A stretch of DNA of 64,000 nt, taken from assembly GCF_000014045.1 (NCBI RefSeq), contig NC_008209.1:558001-622000 (forward strand), read 5' to 3'. Numbering within the stretch: position 1 is the stretch's first letter; each line of letters opens with the position of its first letter. Of this stretch, positions 1 to 8,834 are shown piece by piece. A program made the translations under genes and the position numbers. This DNA is from Roseobacter denitrificans OCh 114. Its GTDB lineage: Bacteria > Pseudomonadota > Alphaproteobacteria > Rhodobacterales > Rhodobacteraceae. Under the pieces are notes generated by a model. It did not search any database and was not told the origin of the DNA. It was given only the letters and a program-made list of their open reading frames with translations.

Positions 1-1
1 A

Positions 2-109
2 TACCATCGTCTGGCTGCGTTGGCCGCACAGGTCATAGATCCCGCAGAGGCGGAAAACTGGTGCATTTACCCTTCGGTGCAACGGCGATTACATGCCGTT
101 CTGCACTGA
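2..109 (+). CDS. Possible C-terminal end of an upstream gene (partial)
   Basis: An open frame runs from the window edge to a TGA at 107-109 and gives about 35 residues rich in Ala and Leu, ending in RLHAVLH. Residue composition is protein-like and the next gene starts 54 bases later on the same strand, so it could be the tail of a gene in the same polysaccharide-type cluster. It is too short to identify, and a chance open frame cannot be excluded. Confidence 0.3.
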   Translation, partial: YHRLAALAAQVIDPAEAENWCIYPSVQRRLHAVLH

Positions 110-163
110 AAGCGTTCAAACCCATGAAACTGTGGTATCCATGAAGCTCTGAAGGAACAGAAA

Positions 164-1039
164 GTGAAACATACTGCTATGGCTGCCGAACCTGCCACGT
201 CTTCCGCCTTACTGGAGGAACTGCGCCGCGCGGATTTCCCCAAGAAGGACATCAGTATCGCAGAAGCGCAGTTCGGCTTCCGCTATGTGGCCGAGTATCT
301 TGGTGAATTGCCTGAAAACGGTAAGGTGCTGGAAGTCGGGTGCGGCAGCGGCATTCTGATGGGGCTGCTGAAAGAACAATACCCGACGCTGAATGTCGAG
401 GGGGTGGAGCCCTTGGGCGATGGCTTCGCCGTGCTTGGTAGCATCAATCGATACATCCGCAATCAAGGGATAGAGATTCAGAAAATCGGCTATGAGCAGA
501 TCGAAACTCAGAATCGCTACGATGTCATTTATTGCATCAATGTGTTCGAGCACCTGAACGACTGGCGCGACTTTCTACATTTTGTGGAAAACCACCTTAC
601 GCCGACGGGCGTGTGTTTGATTTTATGTCCCAACTACGGCTTTCCCTACGAGTCACATTTCAAGATACCGGTGATCGTTAACAAGCCGATCACGGCATCG
701 GTCTTTCGCAAGACCATTGACCGGCATGAAGAGCGCAAGGAAAGCCACGGCCTTTGGCGCAGTCTGAATTTCGTCAAGCTCCGGCAGGTTCGTCAGGCGC
801 TTGCACGCACGTCACTTCGCCTCACCGTGCGACATCGCATCATCGAGGATATGATTGCGCGCACTGGAAATGACGCAGAGTTCCGCAAGCGGCAGAAAGT
901 GATAGGCACGTTGGGCAGAGTTGCCTACAAGGCTGGCATAACCAAGCTGTTCCGGTATCCGTTGTTTCAGAATGTGATGCCCTATATGCAGCTTGAGCTC
1001 CGTCCTGATACGACGCGCCAAACAACAAGCGGAACATGA
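164..1039 (+). CDS. Class I SAM-dependent methyltransferase
   Basis: A 291-residue protein with a glycine-rich SAM-binding motif I (VLEVGCGSG, residues about 55-63). An acidic motif and an NVFEHLNDW stretch near residue 125 follow, as in Methyltransf_11/23-type small-molecule methylases. The start taken is GTG at 164, preceded by AAGGA; an ATG at 179 is the alternative. Its stop overlaps the start of the next gene, a lipid-linked-sugar glycosyltransferase, in an ATGA arrangement, so the two are translationally coupled. That pairing suggests methylation of a sugar, a polyprenyl-linked intermediate or another cell-surface component. The substrate cannot be read from sequence. The C-terminal 100 residues are basic and not recognisable. 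Confidence 0.8.
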   Translation: MKHTAMAAEPATSSALLEELRRADFPKKDISIAEAQFGFRYVAEYLGELPENGKVLEVGCGSGILMGLLKEQYPTLNVEGVEPLGDGFAVLGSINRYIRNQGIEIQKIGYEQIETQNRYDVIYCINVFEHLNDWRDFLHFVENHLTPTGVCLILCPNYGFPYESHFKIPVIVNKPITASVFRKTIDRHEERKESHGLWRSLNFVKLRQVRQALARTSLRLTVRHRIIEDMIARTGNDAEFRKRQKVIGTLGRVAYKAGITKLFRYPLFQNVMPYMQLELRPDTTRQTTSGT

Positions 1040-1965
1040 TGCAAAATCCAGTCTACAGCACCGTCATTCCGGTCTACAACAGCACCCGAACGCTCGGCGA
1101 ACTGGTGTCGCGGCTGGATCAGGTTTTCACAGAGATCGGCGCGGCGCATGAAGTCGTGTTTGTTGACGATGGCTCACCCAACCCGGAGACTTGGCCGATC
1201 CTAAAGGCGCTGGCAGAAGAGCATGAACATGTTCATGCAACCCGCTTGATGCGTAACTTCGGAAAAGCAGGCGCCGTGCTCTGTGGCCTGCGTCAAGCGA
1301 AAGGCGAATGGGTCATCACGATTGATGATGATTTGCAGCATGCCCCTGAAGACATCCCCATTCTGCTTGAAAAGAAAAGCCATGATGTTGTCATCGGGGC
1401 CTTTGCGTCGCGTAAGAAACACTCGGTTTTCCAGCGTGTTACCAGCCGAATAAAGAGTTATGTCGACACGAGGGTACTGGGCGTGCCGCCGGGTGTTCGC
1501 ATGTCACCTTTCAAGCTTTTTCATGCAAGGGTCGTGCAGCACATGATAGCGGTCGATACGACCCGCCCGTTCATTCCTGCGCTTATGTTGCAGTCCACGC
1601 AGGATATTGTGCAGGTCGAGATCACGCATCATCCCCGCCTATACGGGCGGTCTGCCTTCGGACTGCGGCGACGCATACGGCAGTTTTCAAATCTGATCTT
1701 TGGCAATGCATCGCTGGTTTTGCGCTTTCTTGCGGTGCTTGGCGTGACAATCTCTTGTTTGAGCTTGTTGTACGGGGGGTGGCTCGTGCTGTCCTACTTC
1801 TGGAAAGAGCAGACTGTGGCCGGGTGGACGTCCTTGATGGTGGTTACGTTGACGCTTGGCGGGCTTATCATGTTTTCGCTGGGGGTCATCGGCGAATATC
1901 TCATTCGCATTATCGAACGCGTAGAAAACCGCGCCGCCTATCTGGAGCGCGAAAAACTTCGCTAG
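1036..1965 (+). CDS. Family 2 glycosyltransferase, polyprenyl-phosphate type (GtrB/ArnC-like)
   Basis: A 309-residue enzyme with an N-terminal GT-A domain and two C-terminal membrane helices. The nucleotide-sugar binding VDDGS motif is near residue 43 and the metal-binding DDD near residue 96, followed by LQHAPEDIP, which is characteristic of the DPM1/GtrB/ArnC group. Hydrophobic segments at about 225-255 and 265-290 fit the membrane anchors of enzymes that move a sugar from a nucleotide donor to undecaprenyl phosphate on the inner membrane. The start codon overlaps the stop of the preceding methyltransferase by four bases. The most likely role is surface polysaccharide or lipid modification. 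The donor sugar is unknown. Confidence 0.85.
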   Translation: MMQNPVYSTVIPVYNSTRTLGELVSRLDQVFTEIGAAHEVVFVDDGSPNPETWPILKALAEEHEHVHATRLMRNFGKAGAVLCGLRQAKGEWVITIDDDLQHAPEDIPILLEKKSHDVVIGAFASRKKHSVFQRVTSRIKSYVDTRVLGVPPGVRMSPFKLFHARVVQHMIAVDTTRPFIPALMLQSTQDIVQVEITHHPRLYGRSAFGLRRRIRQFSNLIFGNASLVLRFLAVLGVTISCLSLLYGGWLVLSYFWKEQTVAGWTSLMVVTLTLGGLIMFSLGVIGEYLIRIIERVENRAAYLEREKLR

Positions 1966-2148
1966 AGAGTGGCGGGATATCAGGTATTCCGGAATGCCTG
2001 CGCGGCAGTGAACCAACCGCACGGGGCACTGGAAAAATGCGCGCGGGTGCCGGGTTAACTGTGCCGGGTTTGTCGATGGGTCCAACGGCTGCGCAAGCGT
2101 AGCATCATAAACCAGACGGCAGGTACTGCGCCTGCGAAAAACCTGGAC

Positions 2149-2400
2149 GCCGCCCAAGACGCGGATCATCTGCGCGCTTTCATTGCTGATGATCTAAACG
2201 CAACTGCGCACATCAAACGAAACCCAACCAGACAAGAAGACCGGCCAATCGATTGGCTACTCTATCGGGAAAGGTACCTCATCGAGTGTTTCTTCAATAG
2301 GCTCAAACGCTTCCGCAGGATCGCCCTACGCTGTGAGAGGACTGTCAGTTCATTCAAAGCCTTCGTCGATCTCGCATGCGCAATGGCGTGGATCGGTTAA
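2149..2400 (+). pseudogene. IS5-family transposase remnant (C-terminal part)
   Basis: The frame ending at the TAA at 2398-2400 encodes about 83 residues closely resembling the C-terminus of IS5-group DDE transposases. It includes the YRERYLIECFFNRLKRFRR stretch, which carries the catalytic Glu region, and ends in ACAMAWIG. There is no matching N-terminal part upstream, where a glycosyltransferase ends at 1965, and no start codon in frame. It is a truncated fossil of an insertion sequence. It lies directly beside a second transposase remnant on the other strand, so this gap between a polysaccharide cluster and a flagellar cluster has collected mobile DNA. Confidence 0.8.
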
Positions 2401-2430
2401 ATGCAGACTCCGCCTATGCCGCGCCTCATT

Positions 2431-2718
2431 TCATGCCTCAGAGCCCGAGCTTTCTGGGTAAAAATCGTAGGCTACTGTATGTTCCTTCATCTTGGCGTGC
2501 AGTTCTTTAACTTGCTGTTCGTCACTTGCCGCAGCTTTCTTACCATACCGCTCGAACAAACTAGGTGCGCCTTCGTGCAAAACACCTTTTTTTACTAAGG
2601 ACCATGGTGGAATTGACGCCAAACCGGCTGGCCAGCTTCGTTACCGCCCATTCACCCTTCAAAGCTGCCATCGCGACTTTGGCTTTGTCCCATGGCTAAG
2701 TTTCTTTCGTCTCGACGT
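2431..2718 (-). pseudogene. IS3-family OrfA transposase remnant with frameshifts
   Basis: Reading the minus strand from 2718, three frames join into one IS3-type OrfA of about 96 codons. It begins SRRKKLSHGTK, continues AKVAMAALKGEWAVTKLASRFGVN, and ends with GAPSLFERYGKK and EQQVKELHAKMKE. These correspond to the helix-turn-helix region and the leucine-zipper-like end of IS3 OrfA proteins. The presumed start is ACG instead of ATG at 2716-2718, and frame changes fall near 2693 and near the A-rich run at about 2590. No OrfB is present. TGTACTGTTTGTTTATCC upstream of the gene may be the element end. This is an inactivated, truncated element. Confidence 0.75.
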
Positions 2719-2805
2719 CTCTTTTCTCCTCTCCGTTGAGGATAAACAAACAGTACACCGTAGTCTAAGTCTTCGTCCCGATTGCGGGAAGCAGATCAGG
2801 CAGGC

Positions 2806-3909
2806 CTAGCGAACGATAAATTCTGCATGCAGGGCGCCTGCAGCTTTTATGCTTTTCAGTATGTCGATCATGTCTCTTGGCGAAACACCGAGCGCGTTAA
2901 GACCGGCGATGACCTCAGAGAGTGACGTACCGTCAGGAACCTCAGCCAAGCCTATTCCAGGCTCTTCCTCCAACTCTGCACGTGTCCTGGGCACAACGAC
3001 TGTCTCGCCTTCTGCAAAGGGATTCGGCTGTATTGCGATTGGCGCTTCTTGAATGCGTAAAGTCAGATTGCCTTGTGATACTGCGACCCGCGATATTCTG
3101 ACGTCCTCGCCCATCACAATGGTACCCGATCGTTGATCCACAACCACACGGGCCTTTCGTTCGGGTTCTACAGGTATATTCTCAATTCTACCCAAAGCGT
3201 GCGCGACTGAGGCCATTTCGGTGGCATCAACATTCAACCTAACGGTCCCGGAATCGAGCATGACCGCAACAGGACGGCCAAAATCATTGTTTATGGCCGC
3301 TTCAATGCGTGCGGCGGTCGTAAAGTCAGCATCTCTCAATGCCAATCGCAATTCGTTCAGGCTGGACAAGTCAAACTCTATCTCACGCTCTACGCGCGCG
3401 CCGGAAGGAATAACACCTGATGTCGGGACACCTCGCGTAACGTTTGCACCATCTCCTTCGACAGCTGCTCCGCCTGCAATAATGGTGCCCTGTGCAACCG
3501 CATAAATCTGCCCGTCAGCTGCATTCATTGGCGTCATGATCAGGGTTCCACCCAAAAGGCTATTTGCATCACCGATCGCGGAAACGGTGACGTCAATTTG
3601 GCTGCCCCCGCGCGCAAACGGCGGCAGCGTAGCCGTCACGAAAACCGCTGCTACGTTATTAGGCCTGAACTGTTCACCGCTTACGTTAACGCCCAGTCGC
3701 TCCAGAATATTGGACATTATTTCTTCGGTGAATGGGGCATTTCGCAGGCCATCGCCCGTGCCATTCAAACCTACCACCAACCCATAACCAACAAGGTCGT
3801 TTCCTCTGACACCGTCGAATTCTACCAAGTCTTTGATCCGTACAGGGCCAGCATACGCTGTGCTAACCATGGAAAACGCCAGTGCAATGAACAGAATTAG
3901 ACGTTTCAT
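2806..3909 (-). CDS. flgI: Flagellar P-ring protein FlgI
   Basis: A 367-residue protein, the usual length for FlgI, which assembles the periplasmic ring that carries the flagellar rod through the peptidoglycan. Residues 1-20 are a Sec signal peptide ending TAYA, and the mature N-terminus GPVRIKDLVEFDGVRGNDL is diagnostic. A conserved GLNGTGDG and the C-terminal SPRDMIDILKSIKAAGALHAEF are also present. It is the last gene of the minus-strand block flgE-flgK-flgL-flgI and its ATG overlaps the flgL stop by four bases. Downstream, only 88 bases separate it from an IS3 remnant, so any further flagellar gene once following it is gone from this place. Confidence 0.97.
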   Translation of the reverse strand: MKRLILFIALAFSMVSTAYAGPVRIKDLVEFDGVRGNDLVGYGLVVGLNGTGDGLRNAPFTEEIMSNILERLGVNVSGEQFRPNNVAAVFVTATLPPFARGGSQIDVTVSAIGDANSLLGGTLIMTPMNAADGQIYAVAQGTIIAGGAAVEGDGANVTRGVPTSGVIPSGARVEREIEFDLSSLNELRLALRDADFTTAARIEAAINNDFGRPVAVMLDSGTVRLNVDATEMASVAHALGRIENIPVEPERKARVVVDQRSGTIVMGEDVRISRVAVSQGNLTLRIQEAPIAIQPNPFAEGETVVVPRTRAELEEEPGIGLAEVPDGTSLSEVIAGLNALGVSPRDMIDILKSIKAAGALHAEFIVR

Positions 3910-4910
3910 AGGAAATTCACCAGTGAAAGCTGGGAGCTTCGAACGGTGACAGAATAAAGTGCCTGCAGTTGGAATTGTACGTTTTCCAACTGCGTCGCGG
4001 TTTCGAATGGATCCGCCAACAAAAGTGCGTTGCGCGCGACTTCCGTGCTGGTTTGCTCAGCTTGGTTTCGTGCATCAATCATTTCGATACGCGCTTCAGT
4101 GAACCCAATTCGTGAACGCAGATCGGTTAACTGGTCCTGGTTCGACTTGAGGCCCAGACCGACTGTTCCGAATAACTCCGCCTGTTGTGGCACCGTCAGC
4201 CCAAGGGCCGGGTCATCCGTCAATGCAGCAACAGCAACATTCATTAACACGTCCTTGAGGGCTTGATCATTGGCCCTGACATCTAGTGATACCCGCTCAG
4301 TTTCGGAAAGCGAAAAAGGTGCGAGTGCAGTTCCGGAGCCTGTGTAGATCAAGGTATCAAAACCTGCTGGGTCGGCGAACCAATTCTCAGCGGCAGTCAT
4401 GATATCGTCAGGTGTCGTTTGACCAGCTATCGCGATACTCAATTCTGTGAGGAGGGTTTCGGCATTTTCAAGTGGTACGCGGTCGGTTGCGGCTCCGGCA
4501 AAAAGGCTTTTGCCGGCGATGTCGGCATTCAGTGAATTCAGAATGCCTTGCAGTTGTGTTTTCGCGTTTTCAGAAGGGCTACCTGCAATCACACCTACAG
4601 GTCCACCGCTCGCAAGAAGCAAATCCAACCCGAGTTGCCCACTGAAATCCTGAACACGATCAAGAGATGACTGCATCGCATCCGTGAAATACTTGGCTTC
4701 GCTGTTTGCCACGGAGAAGCCTTGCAAAGTCTCCAAAGACCTCTCCAAACCAGAAAGGTAATTGTGGTTTCCAGCGAGAACTTCTTTGATATCGCTGACT
4801 TGACCGCTGGAGAGCTCGTCGGTGAGCCTCGTCATGTCCTGGCGGAGCGCAACGCTGCGTCGCTGCATCATGAATGCCTGGGATAAATCGCCTAAAGAGA
4901 CTGAACTCAC
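3906..4910 (-). CDS. flgL: Flagellar hook-filament junction protein FlgL
   Basis: A 334-residue flagellin-like protein placed directly after flgK and recognised by context and fold. An N-terminal helical region (SLGDLSQAFMMQRRS) and a C-terminal heptad-rich segment (TEVARNALLLADPFETATQLENVQFQLQALYSV) are typical of HAP3/flagellin D0-D1 domains. FlgL joins the hook to the filament outside the cell. The start is GTG at 4910, with GAGGA about nine bases upstream overlapping the end of flgK. The stop overlaps the flgI start. Sequence conservation is lower than for its neighbours, so position in the operon carries much of the call. Confidence 0.88.
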   Translation of the reverse strand: MSSVSLGDLSQAFMMQRRSVALRQDMTRLTDELSSGQVSDIKEVLAGNHNYLSGLERSLETLQGFSVANSEAKYFTDAMQSSLDRVQDFSGQLGLDLLLASGGPVGVIAGSPSENAKTQLQGILNSLNADIAGKSLFAGAATDRVPLENAETLLTELSIAIAGQTTPDDIMTAAENWFADPAGFDTLIYTGSGTALAPFSLSETERVSLDVRANDQALKDVLMNVAVAALTDDPALGLTVPQQAELFGTVGLGLKSNQDQLTDLRSRIGFTEARIEMIDARNQAEQTSTEVARNALLLADPFETATQLENVQFQLQALYSVTVRSSQLSLVNFL

Positions 4911-4913
4911 TGT

Positions 4914-6359
4914 TTAAATCCTCAAAATTGTTTGCATCATTTCGTCCGCAGCCTCGATCATGCGGGCGTTTGCCGCATATGCCTGTTCAACAATCAGTAG
5001 TCGCTGCAGTTCTTGATCGCTGTCCACGCCATTCGCCAGAACCTGCTGCGTCAACTCGTCAAACTGAGATGACGCAAAACTCAAAGTCTGTTCTGCCCTG
5101 CTCCGGTCGGCGCCGACCTGTGAAGTAAAAGTGGAGATAAGGTTCATGGCGGAGAAGGCTCCCGCGCCAAAATCTCCTGACGCGGGTGCCCGTTTTGCGC
5201 TCAAGGTGTCCGATAGAGCCTGAATAAGGCGTGCATCGCCCACATCGCCCGGAGTAAGTGCATTTACACCATCACGGATGCGCCAGGATTCACCGCCTTG
5301 GCGTTCGTCAACCGCTGCGTTCACCGATAAGCGTGCAGATAGGCCGATTTCATTTACCGGATCAAACGCCAATCCAGCATCTGTAAAGATACCAGGATCA
5401 CCCACTGCCAGACTGGCATCGACTGCAGGGTCTTGAAAACGTTCTATCAGGTCTCGTGCAAAGGCATCCAGTTGCGTCTGAGCGGATGTCCCCAGTTCAT
5501 CCCGGATTTCGAAGTGCGCACCCAATGTACCGCCACCCAAAGCGCCTCTGGCGCTGTCCGTTCGAACGGGATAGCCATTTACGCTCAGTCCTGACAGTGT
5601 ACCACCGCCCAGCGTCATGAATGGTGTGACCTGATTGACTGCATTAAACTCGATCTCGGCAACACCGCCGTCGATCAAAATGGCACCGCCAGTTGAATAA
5701 AGGGCAATTTGGCCATTGTCTCTTGGAACCAAACGCACAGGGACGATCGCATTTATCTCGTCTACAATCGCTTGCCGGTTGTCAAAGAGTGCCGATGCGT
5801 CGCTGCCCGTAGATATGGTGCGTGTGATTTGCGAGTTCAGCTCTTTGACGCTTTGCAGCGATGTATTCAGACGGTCAATTTGTACCTGGATTGCCCTATC
5901 TGCATCGCTGCGCGCTTGCTGGACCCCGTCCGATGCCTTCGAAATCAGGGTTGCAATGTCCCGAGCGGCATCTACAACGCTGTTCAACCGCTCAGGCGCA
6001 TCAGGCCTGCTTGCGGCTGTGATCAGTGTCCTTTCGAACTCGGCCATGCGGCCTGCGAGGGAATTAGCCTCCTCCGGCGTACCAAGAAGGTTTTCGAAAT
6101 CGTTCAGGAACTTGGTGCGATTGTTTGCATTGCCAAAACTTGCATCTGCCAACCTCAGGTCCGCCAACAAGCTGGGGTCAACGTTGCGCATTACACCGTC
6201 GATGGCCACCCCGCCAAGCTGCGACGAAGAAAGTGACAGGTTTCGAACGCCATAGCCTGGTGTCATGGCATTCGCCAGGTTTGCCGAAATGACTTCTGAC
6301 GTCCGACCTGCTGCGCGCAGACCGGTCATCGCGTTGGAAAGTGCTCCTGAAATTGACAT
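4914..6359 (-). CDS. flgK: Flagellar hook-associated protein FlgK
   Basis: A 481-residue HAP1 homologue exported by the flagellar type III apparatus and placed between hook and filament. The N-terminus MSISGALSNAMTGLRAAGRTS with the ISANLANAMTPGY motif is the rod/hook/FlgK signature. The C-terminus ends in the conserved LLIVEQAYAANARMIEAADEMMQTI. The ATG at 6359 lies 45 bases after the flgE stop and the gene ends three bases before flgL. The middle part is variable, as expected. It forms one transcription unit with flgE, flgL and flgI. Confidence 0.95.
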   Translation of the reverse strand: MSISGALSNAMTGLRAAGRTSEVISANLANAMTPGYGVRNLSLSSSQLGGVAIDGVMRNVDPSLLADLRLADASFGNANNRTKFLNDFENLLGTPEEANSLAGRMAEFERTLITAASRPDAPERLNSVVDAARDIATLISKASDGVQQARSDADRAIQVQIDRLNTSLQSVKELNSQITRTISTGSDASALFDNRQAIVDEINAIVPVRLVPRDNGQIALYSTGGAILIDGGVAEIEFNAVNQVTPFMTLGGGTLSGLSVNGYPVRTDSARGALGGGTLGAHFEIRDELGTSAQTQLDAFARDLIERFQDPAVDASLAVGDPGIFTDAGLAFDPVNEIGLSARLSVNAAVDERQGGESWRIRDGVNALTPGDVGDARLIQALSDTLSAKRAPASGDFGAGAFSAMNLISTFTSQVGADRSRAEQTLSFASSQFDELTQQVLANGVDSDQELQRLLIVEQAYAANARMIEAADEMMQTILRI

Positions 6360-6403
6360 CTCGGCCTCTCTGGATTGATAAACTACTTAATGGTCAAAAC
6401 GTG

Positions 6404-7714
6404 TTAGCGTTTGATGTTGGTTGTTTCCTGAAGCATTTCATCAACAGTCTGGATGACTTTTGCATTCGAAGAATAGGCGCGCTGCGTCTTGATCATATCG
6501 GTCAGTTCACCTGCGACATCCGTTGTGGATTCCTCGCGCGCAAATGAAACGATGTCGCCGGTTGGTCCATCACCAGCATTCCACAGAAAGAATGCACCAC
6601 TCTGCCTCGAAGGAAGGTAAGTTTGGCTGTCAAAAGCCTGCAGTCCGTTTGGGTTGGGCACATTGATCAGCGGAATCTGATAGATCGTTCGAATCTCACC
6701 AGTGTCGAAAGACGCGCGGACAAAGCCGTTGGGGTCAACGTCAACACCGACGAAGTTGCCGATAGCAGAACCATCTTTCGTTACCGAAATCGGTGCGAAA
6801 CTGTAAGACAGCTGAGATAAACCTTCGGTATCACCAAGCGCGCCGATGTCCACTTCGATTGGACCGGCTGCCACGTTGATTGTGATCAGCCCGGTTGTGT
6901 CACTGTAGGCGGGGCTGGCGCCGATTGGTGTTACATCAAAAAGAGTACCGCCGCCGGTCCGAGAGTCGTTGAACTCCAGAGTATAGGATCCAATGGACAC
7001 GGCTGGATTGACCGAATCGAACATCTCCATTGTCCAGGTATTGGTCGCAGGATTTCCCGGCGCGGGCACATCGGGCGTGAAGGTGATGCTGACGCTTTGA
7101 GAAGTGCCAAGGTTGTCAAAATACTCGACGGAAATCTGTTCAACCAGGCCGGCGGAATCCGCCTCTGTTTCAGTGGCTGGCAGGTTGATACCCAAGGACA
7201 TCGAGGTGGTCGGGTTTCCGGCCAGTTGACCTGTAGCAATTCGAATAGGCTCCAGACCATCGGCGGTGTCACGTGGATAAACAGGGATTGATCCGTCCGC
7301 TGCGGCAGGCCAACCCATGAGAACGAGGCCGGATTGAGAGGTCAGATACCCGTCAGCATCCGGTCGAAATGAGCCTGTCGTCGTCAGAAACATCGGGGCG
7401 TCAGTGCCTGCAGTCTGAACCTGTGCTGCCTGTGCCACCGGCAGCATCCCGCCGCCACGAACCGCGAGGTCAGTGGAGTTTGAGGTGGAGACCAACGTCC
7501 CGCGTTCATCGATCAGGCGTTGCGTATTCGCCCGAACACCCCCGGCTGCATAGGCGCCGCCGCCGGAGGAAAGGACCATCGACTCAAAGTCGGTTTGCAC
7601 ACGCTTGTACCCAAAGGTCGACGAGTTTGCGATGTTGTCCGAGATGGAGGCCAATCGCTGCGAATTGGTCTGCAAACCTGCAACGCCTGCATTGAGCGAA
7701 GATGAAATCGACAT
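6404..7714 (-). CDS. flgE: Flagellar hook protein FlgE
   Basis: About 436 residues. The N-terminus (SISSSLNAGVAGLQTNSQRL) with ISDNIANSSTFGYKR is the conserved flagellar rod/hook signature. The C-terminal ELTDMIKTQRAYSSNAKVIQTVDEMLQ is the matching coiled-coil end, and between them lies the FlgE D2-like insert. The ATG at 7714 is preferred over an in-frame GTG two codons earlier because GAAAGG lies suitably upstream. FlgE polymerises into the hook, the universal joint of the flagellum. It is the first gene of the flgE-K-L-I unit, and a CtrA-like site lies about 60 bases upstream. Confidence 0.95.
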   Translation of the reverse strand: MSISSSLNAGVAGLQTNSQRLASISDNIANSSTFGYKRVQTDFESMVLSSGGGAYAAGGVRANTQRLIDERGTLVSTSNSTDLAVRGGGMLPVAQAAQVQTAGTDAPMFLTTTGSFRPDADGYLTSQSGLVLMGWPAAADGSIPVYPRDTADGLEPIRIATGQLAGNPTTSMSLGINLPATETEADSAGLVEQISVEYFDNLGTSQSVSITFTPDVPAPGNPATNTWTMEMFDSVNPAVSIGSYTLEFNDSRTGGGTLFDVTPIGASPAYSDTTGLITINVAAGPIEVDIGALGDTEGLSQLSYSFAPISVTKDGSAIGNFVGVDVDPNGFVRASFDTGEIRTIYQIPLINVPNPNGLQAFDSQTYLPSRQSGAFFLWNAGDGPTGDIVSFAREESTTDVAGELTDMIKTQRAYSSNAKVIQTVDEMLQETTNIKR

Positions 7715-7772
7715 GGGCACGCCTTTCTGATGTGATAATCCATTCTTGGTATCATCAGATAGCGGCTCGGAC

Positions 7773-7787
7773 TTAACACTGACCTAA
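7773..7787 (-). promoter_or_regulatory. Possible CtrA-type binding site upstream of flgE
   Basis: The plus strand reads TTAA, seven bases, CTAA, which matches seven of eight positions of the TTAA-N7-TTAA CtrA box. CtrA controls flagellar genes in many Alphaproteobacteria. The site lies 59 bases before the flgE ATG, in the only intergenic space of the flagellar block. Short AT-rich matches occur by chance, so this stays tentative. Confidence 0.3.
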
Positions 7788-7814
7788 CATATAAAATGCG
7801 CCCTATTTCTGCCA

Positions 7815-8654
7815 CTATTCACGTAGCAGCACGATTTCGACCCGGCTGTTTCGCGTCGCCATCGGGTTGAGGTGAGCCGGTTCGCGATCCGCATGACCGG
7901 TCACACGTTGCATTCTTTCTGGCTCCAGGCCGTTCTCCTGCAACATGAGCCGCGTGCGCGTCGCACGGTCCGTCGACGCATCCCACACGGGATTCTGCGC
8001 AACAACGATCGGTCGTGACGGCACATGTGCGCCGATTGCGATGTCGTTTGTTGCAGCGAAGGCGACGCTTGCAACCAGTTCGACCAGTTGCGTCATCAAG
8101 GGCGTAGGAACATCCGAATTCGGCTCGAACAGCGGCAAGCCGTCCAGAGCAAACAACTCGATGACCAAGCCTTCGTCCGTGATGCGCGTAACGATATGTT
8201 CAAGGGCATTTTCCATGACCGTTGATTCACCGCCGCGGCCCATAAGCTCCTCAACAAGAGCCTGAAGCTCTTCGTCGGAGGTATCCCGTTCGCCGCCGTC
8301 ATCATCATTCCCGCTTTCGCCGCTGGCAGCCTGCTTACGGGTTGCATGCTGCGATGTTGCGCCCAGTCCGTTTTGCGGCAAGGTCTCCTCGGAAAAGATA
8401 CTGTCTCCGCCAAAGGCTCCGTCGCCGCCACCGGAAATCCGGTTGATCGGGATCGTCGGCGCAAAGTAATCCGCCAAGCCCTGACGTTGTTGTTCAGTCG
8501 TTGCATTCAACAGCCACATCATCATGAAAAAGGCCATCATCGCAGTCACGAAGTCCGCATAAGCGACCTTCCAGGCGCCACCATGGTGGCCACCCCCTAC
8601 GACTTTCTTCTTTTTCTTGATGATGACTGGTGCCAGATTGCTCTGCGCAGCCAT
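7815..8654 (-). CDS. motB: Flagellar motor stator protein MotB (OmpA-like domain)
   Basis: About 279 residues starting at the ATG at 8654, which has GGAG seven bases upstream. The longer in-frame extension to 8756 is not typical of the family. A lysine-rich N-terminus leads into AYADFVTAMMAFFMMMWLLNAT at about residues 31-52, the single membrane helix with the proton-binding Asp near residue 34. A Gly/Ser/Asp-rich linker follows. The C-terminal half is OmpA-like, ending with RVTGHADREPAHLNPMATRNSRVEI, the peptidoglycan-binding signature. MotB anchors the stator to the cell wall. motA is not in the window. It lies just upstream of flgE on the same strand. Confidence 0.93.
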   Translation of the reverse strand: MAAQSNLAPVIIKKKKKVVGGGHHGGAWKVAYADFVTAMMAFFMMMWLLNATTEQQRQGLADYFAPTIPINRISGGGDGAFGGDSIFSEETLPQNGLGATSQHATRKQAASGESGNDDDGGERDTSDEELQALVEELMGRGGESTVMENALEHIVTRITDEGLVIELFALDGLPLFEPNSDVPTPLMTQLVELVASVAFAATNDIAIGAHVPSRPIVVAQNPVWDASTDRATRTRLMLQENGLEPERMQRVTGHADREPAHLNPMATRNSRVEIVLLRE

Positions 8655-8834
8655 GTCTCCACCACTCTTTAATTCACCCAACGCCAGTATTACGCCAAAA
8701 GATGTTTCAGTTCGCTTAACGGCGATATCCTTTGGCTGGGTTTTCAGGCGAGACATGGATCACGCGCAGGCGAGCGATTTTCTCAAACCTTTGGTACCGC
8801 TGCTAAAAAGCAGGTACACGCTTTGCCAAAAAGG

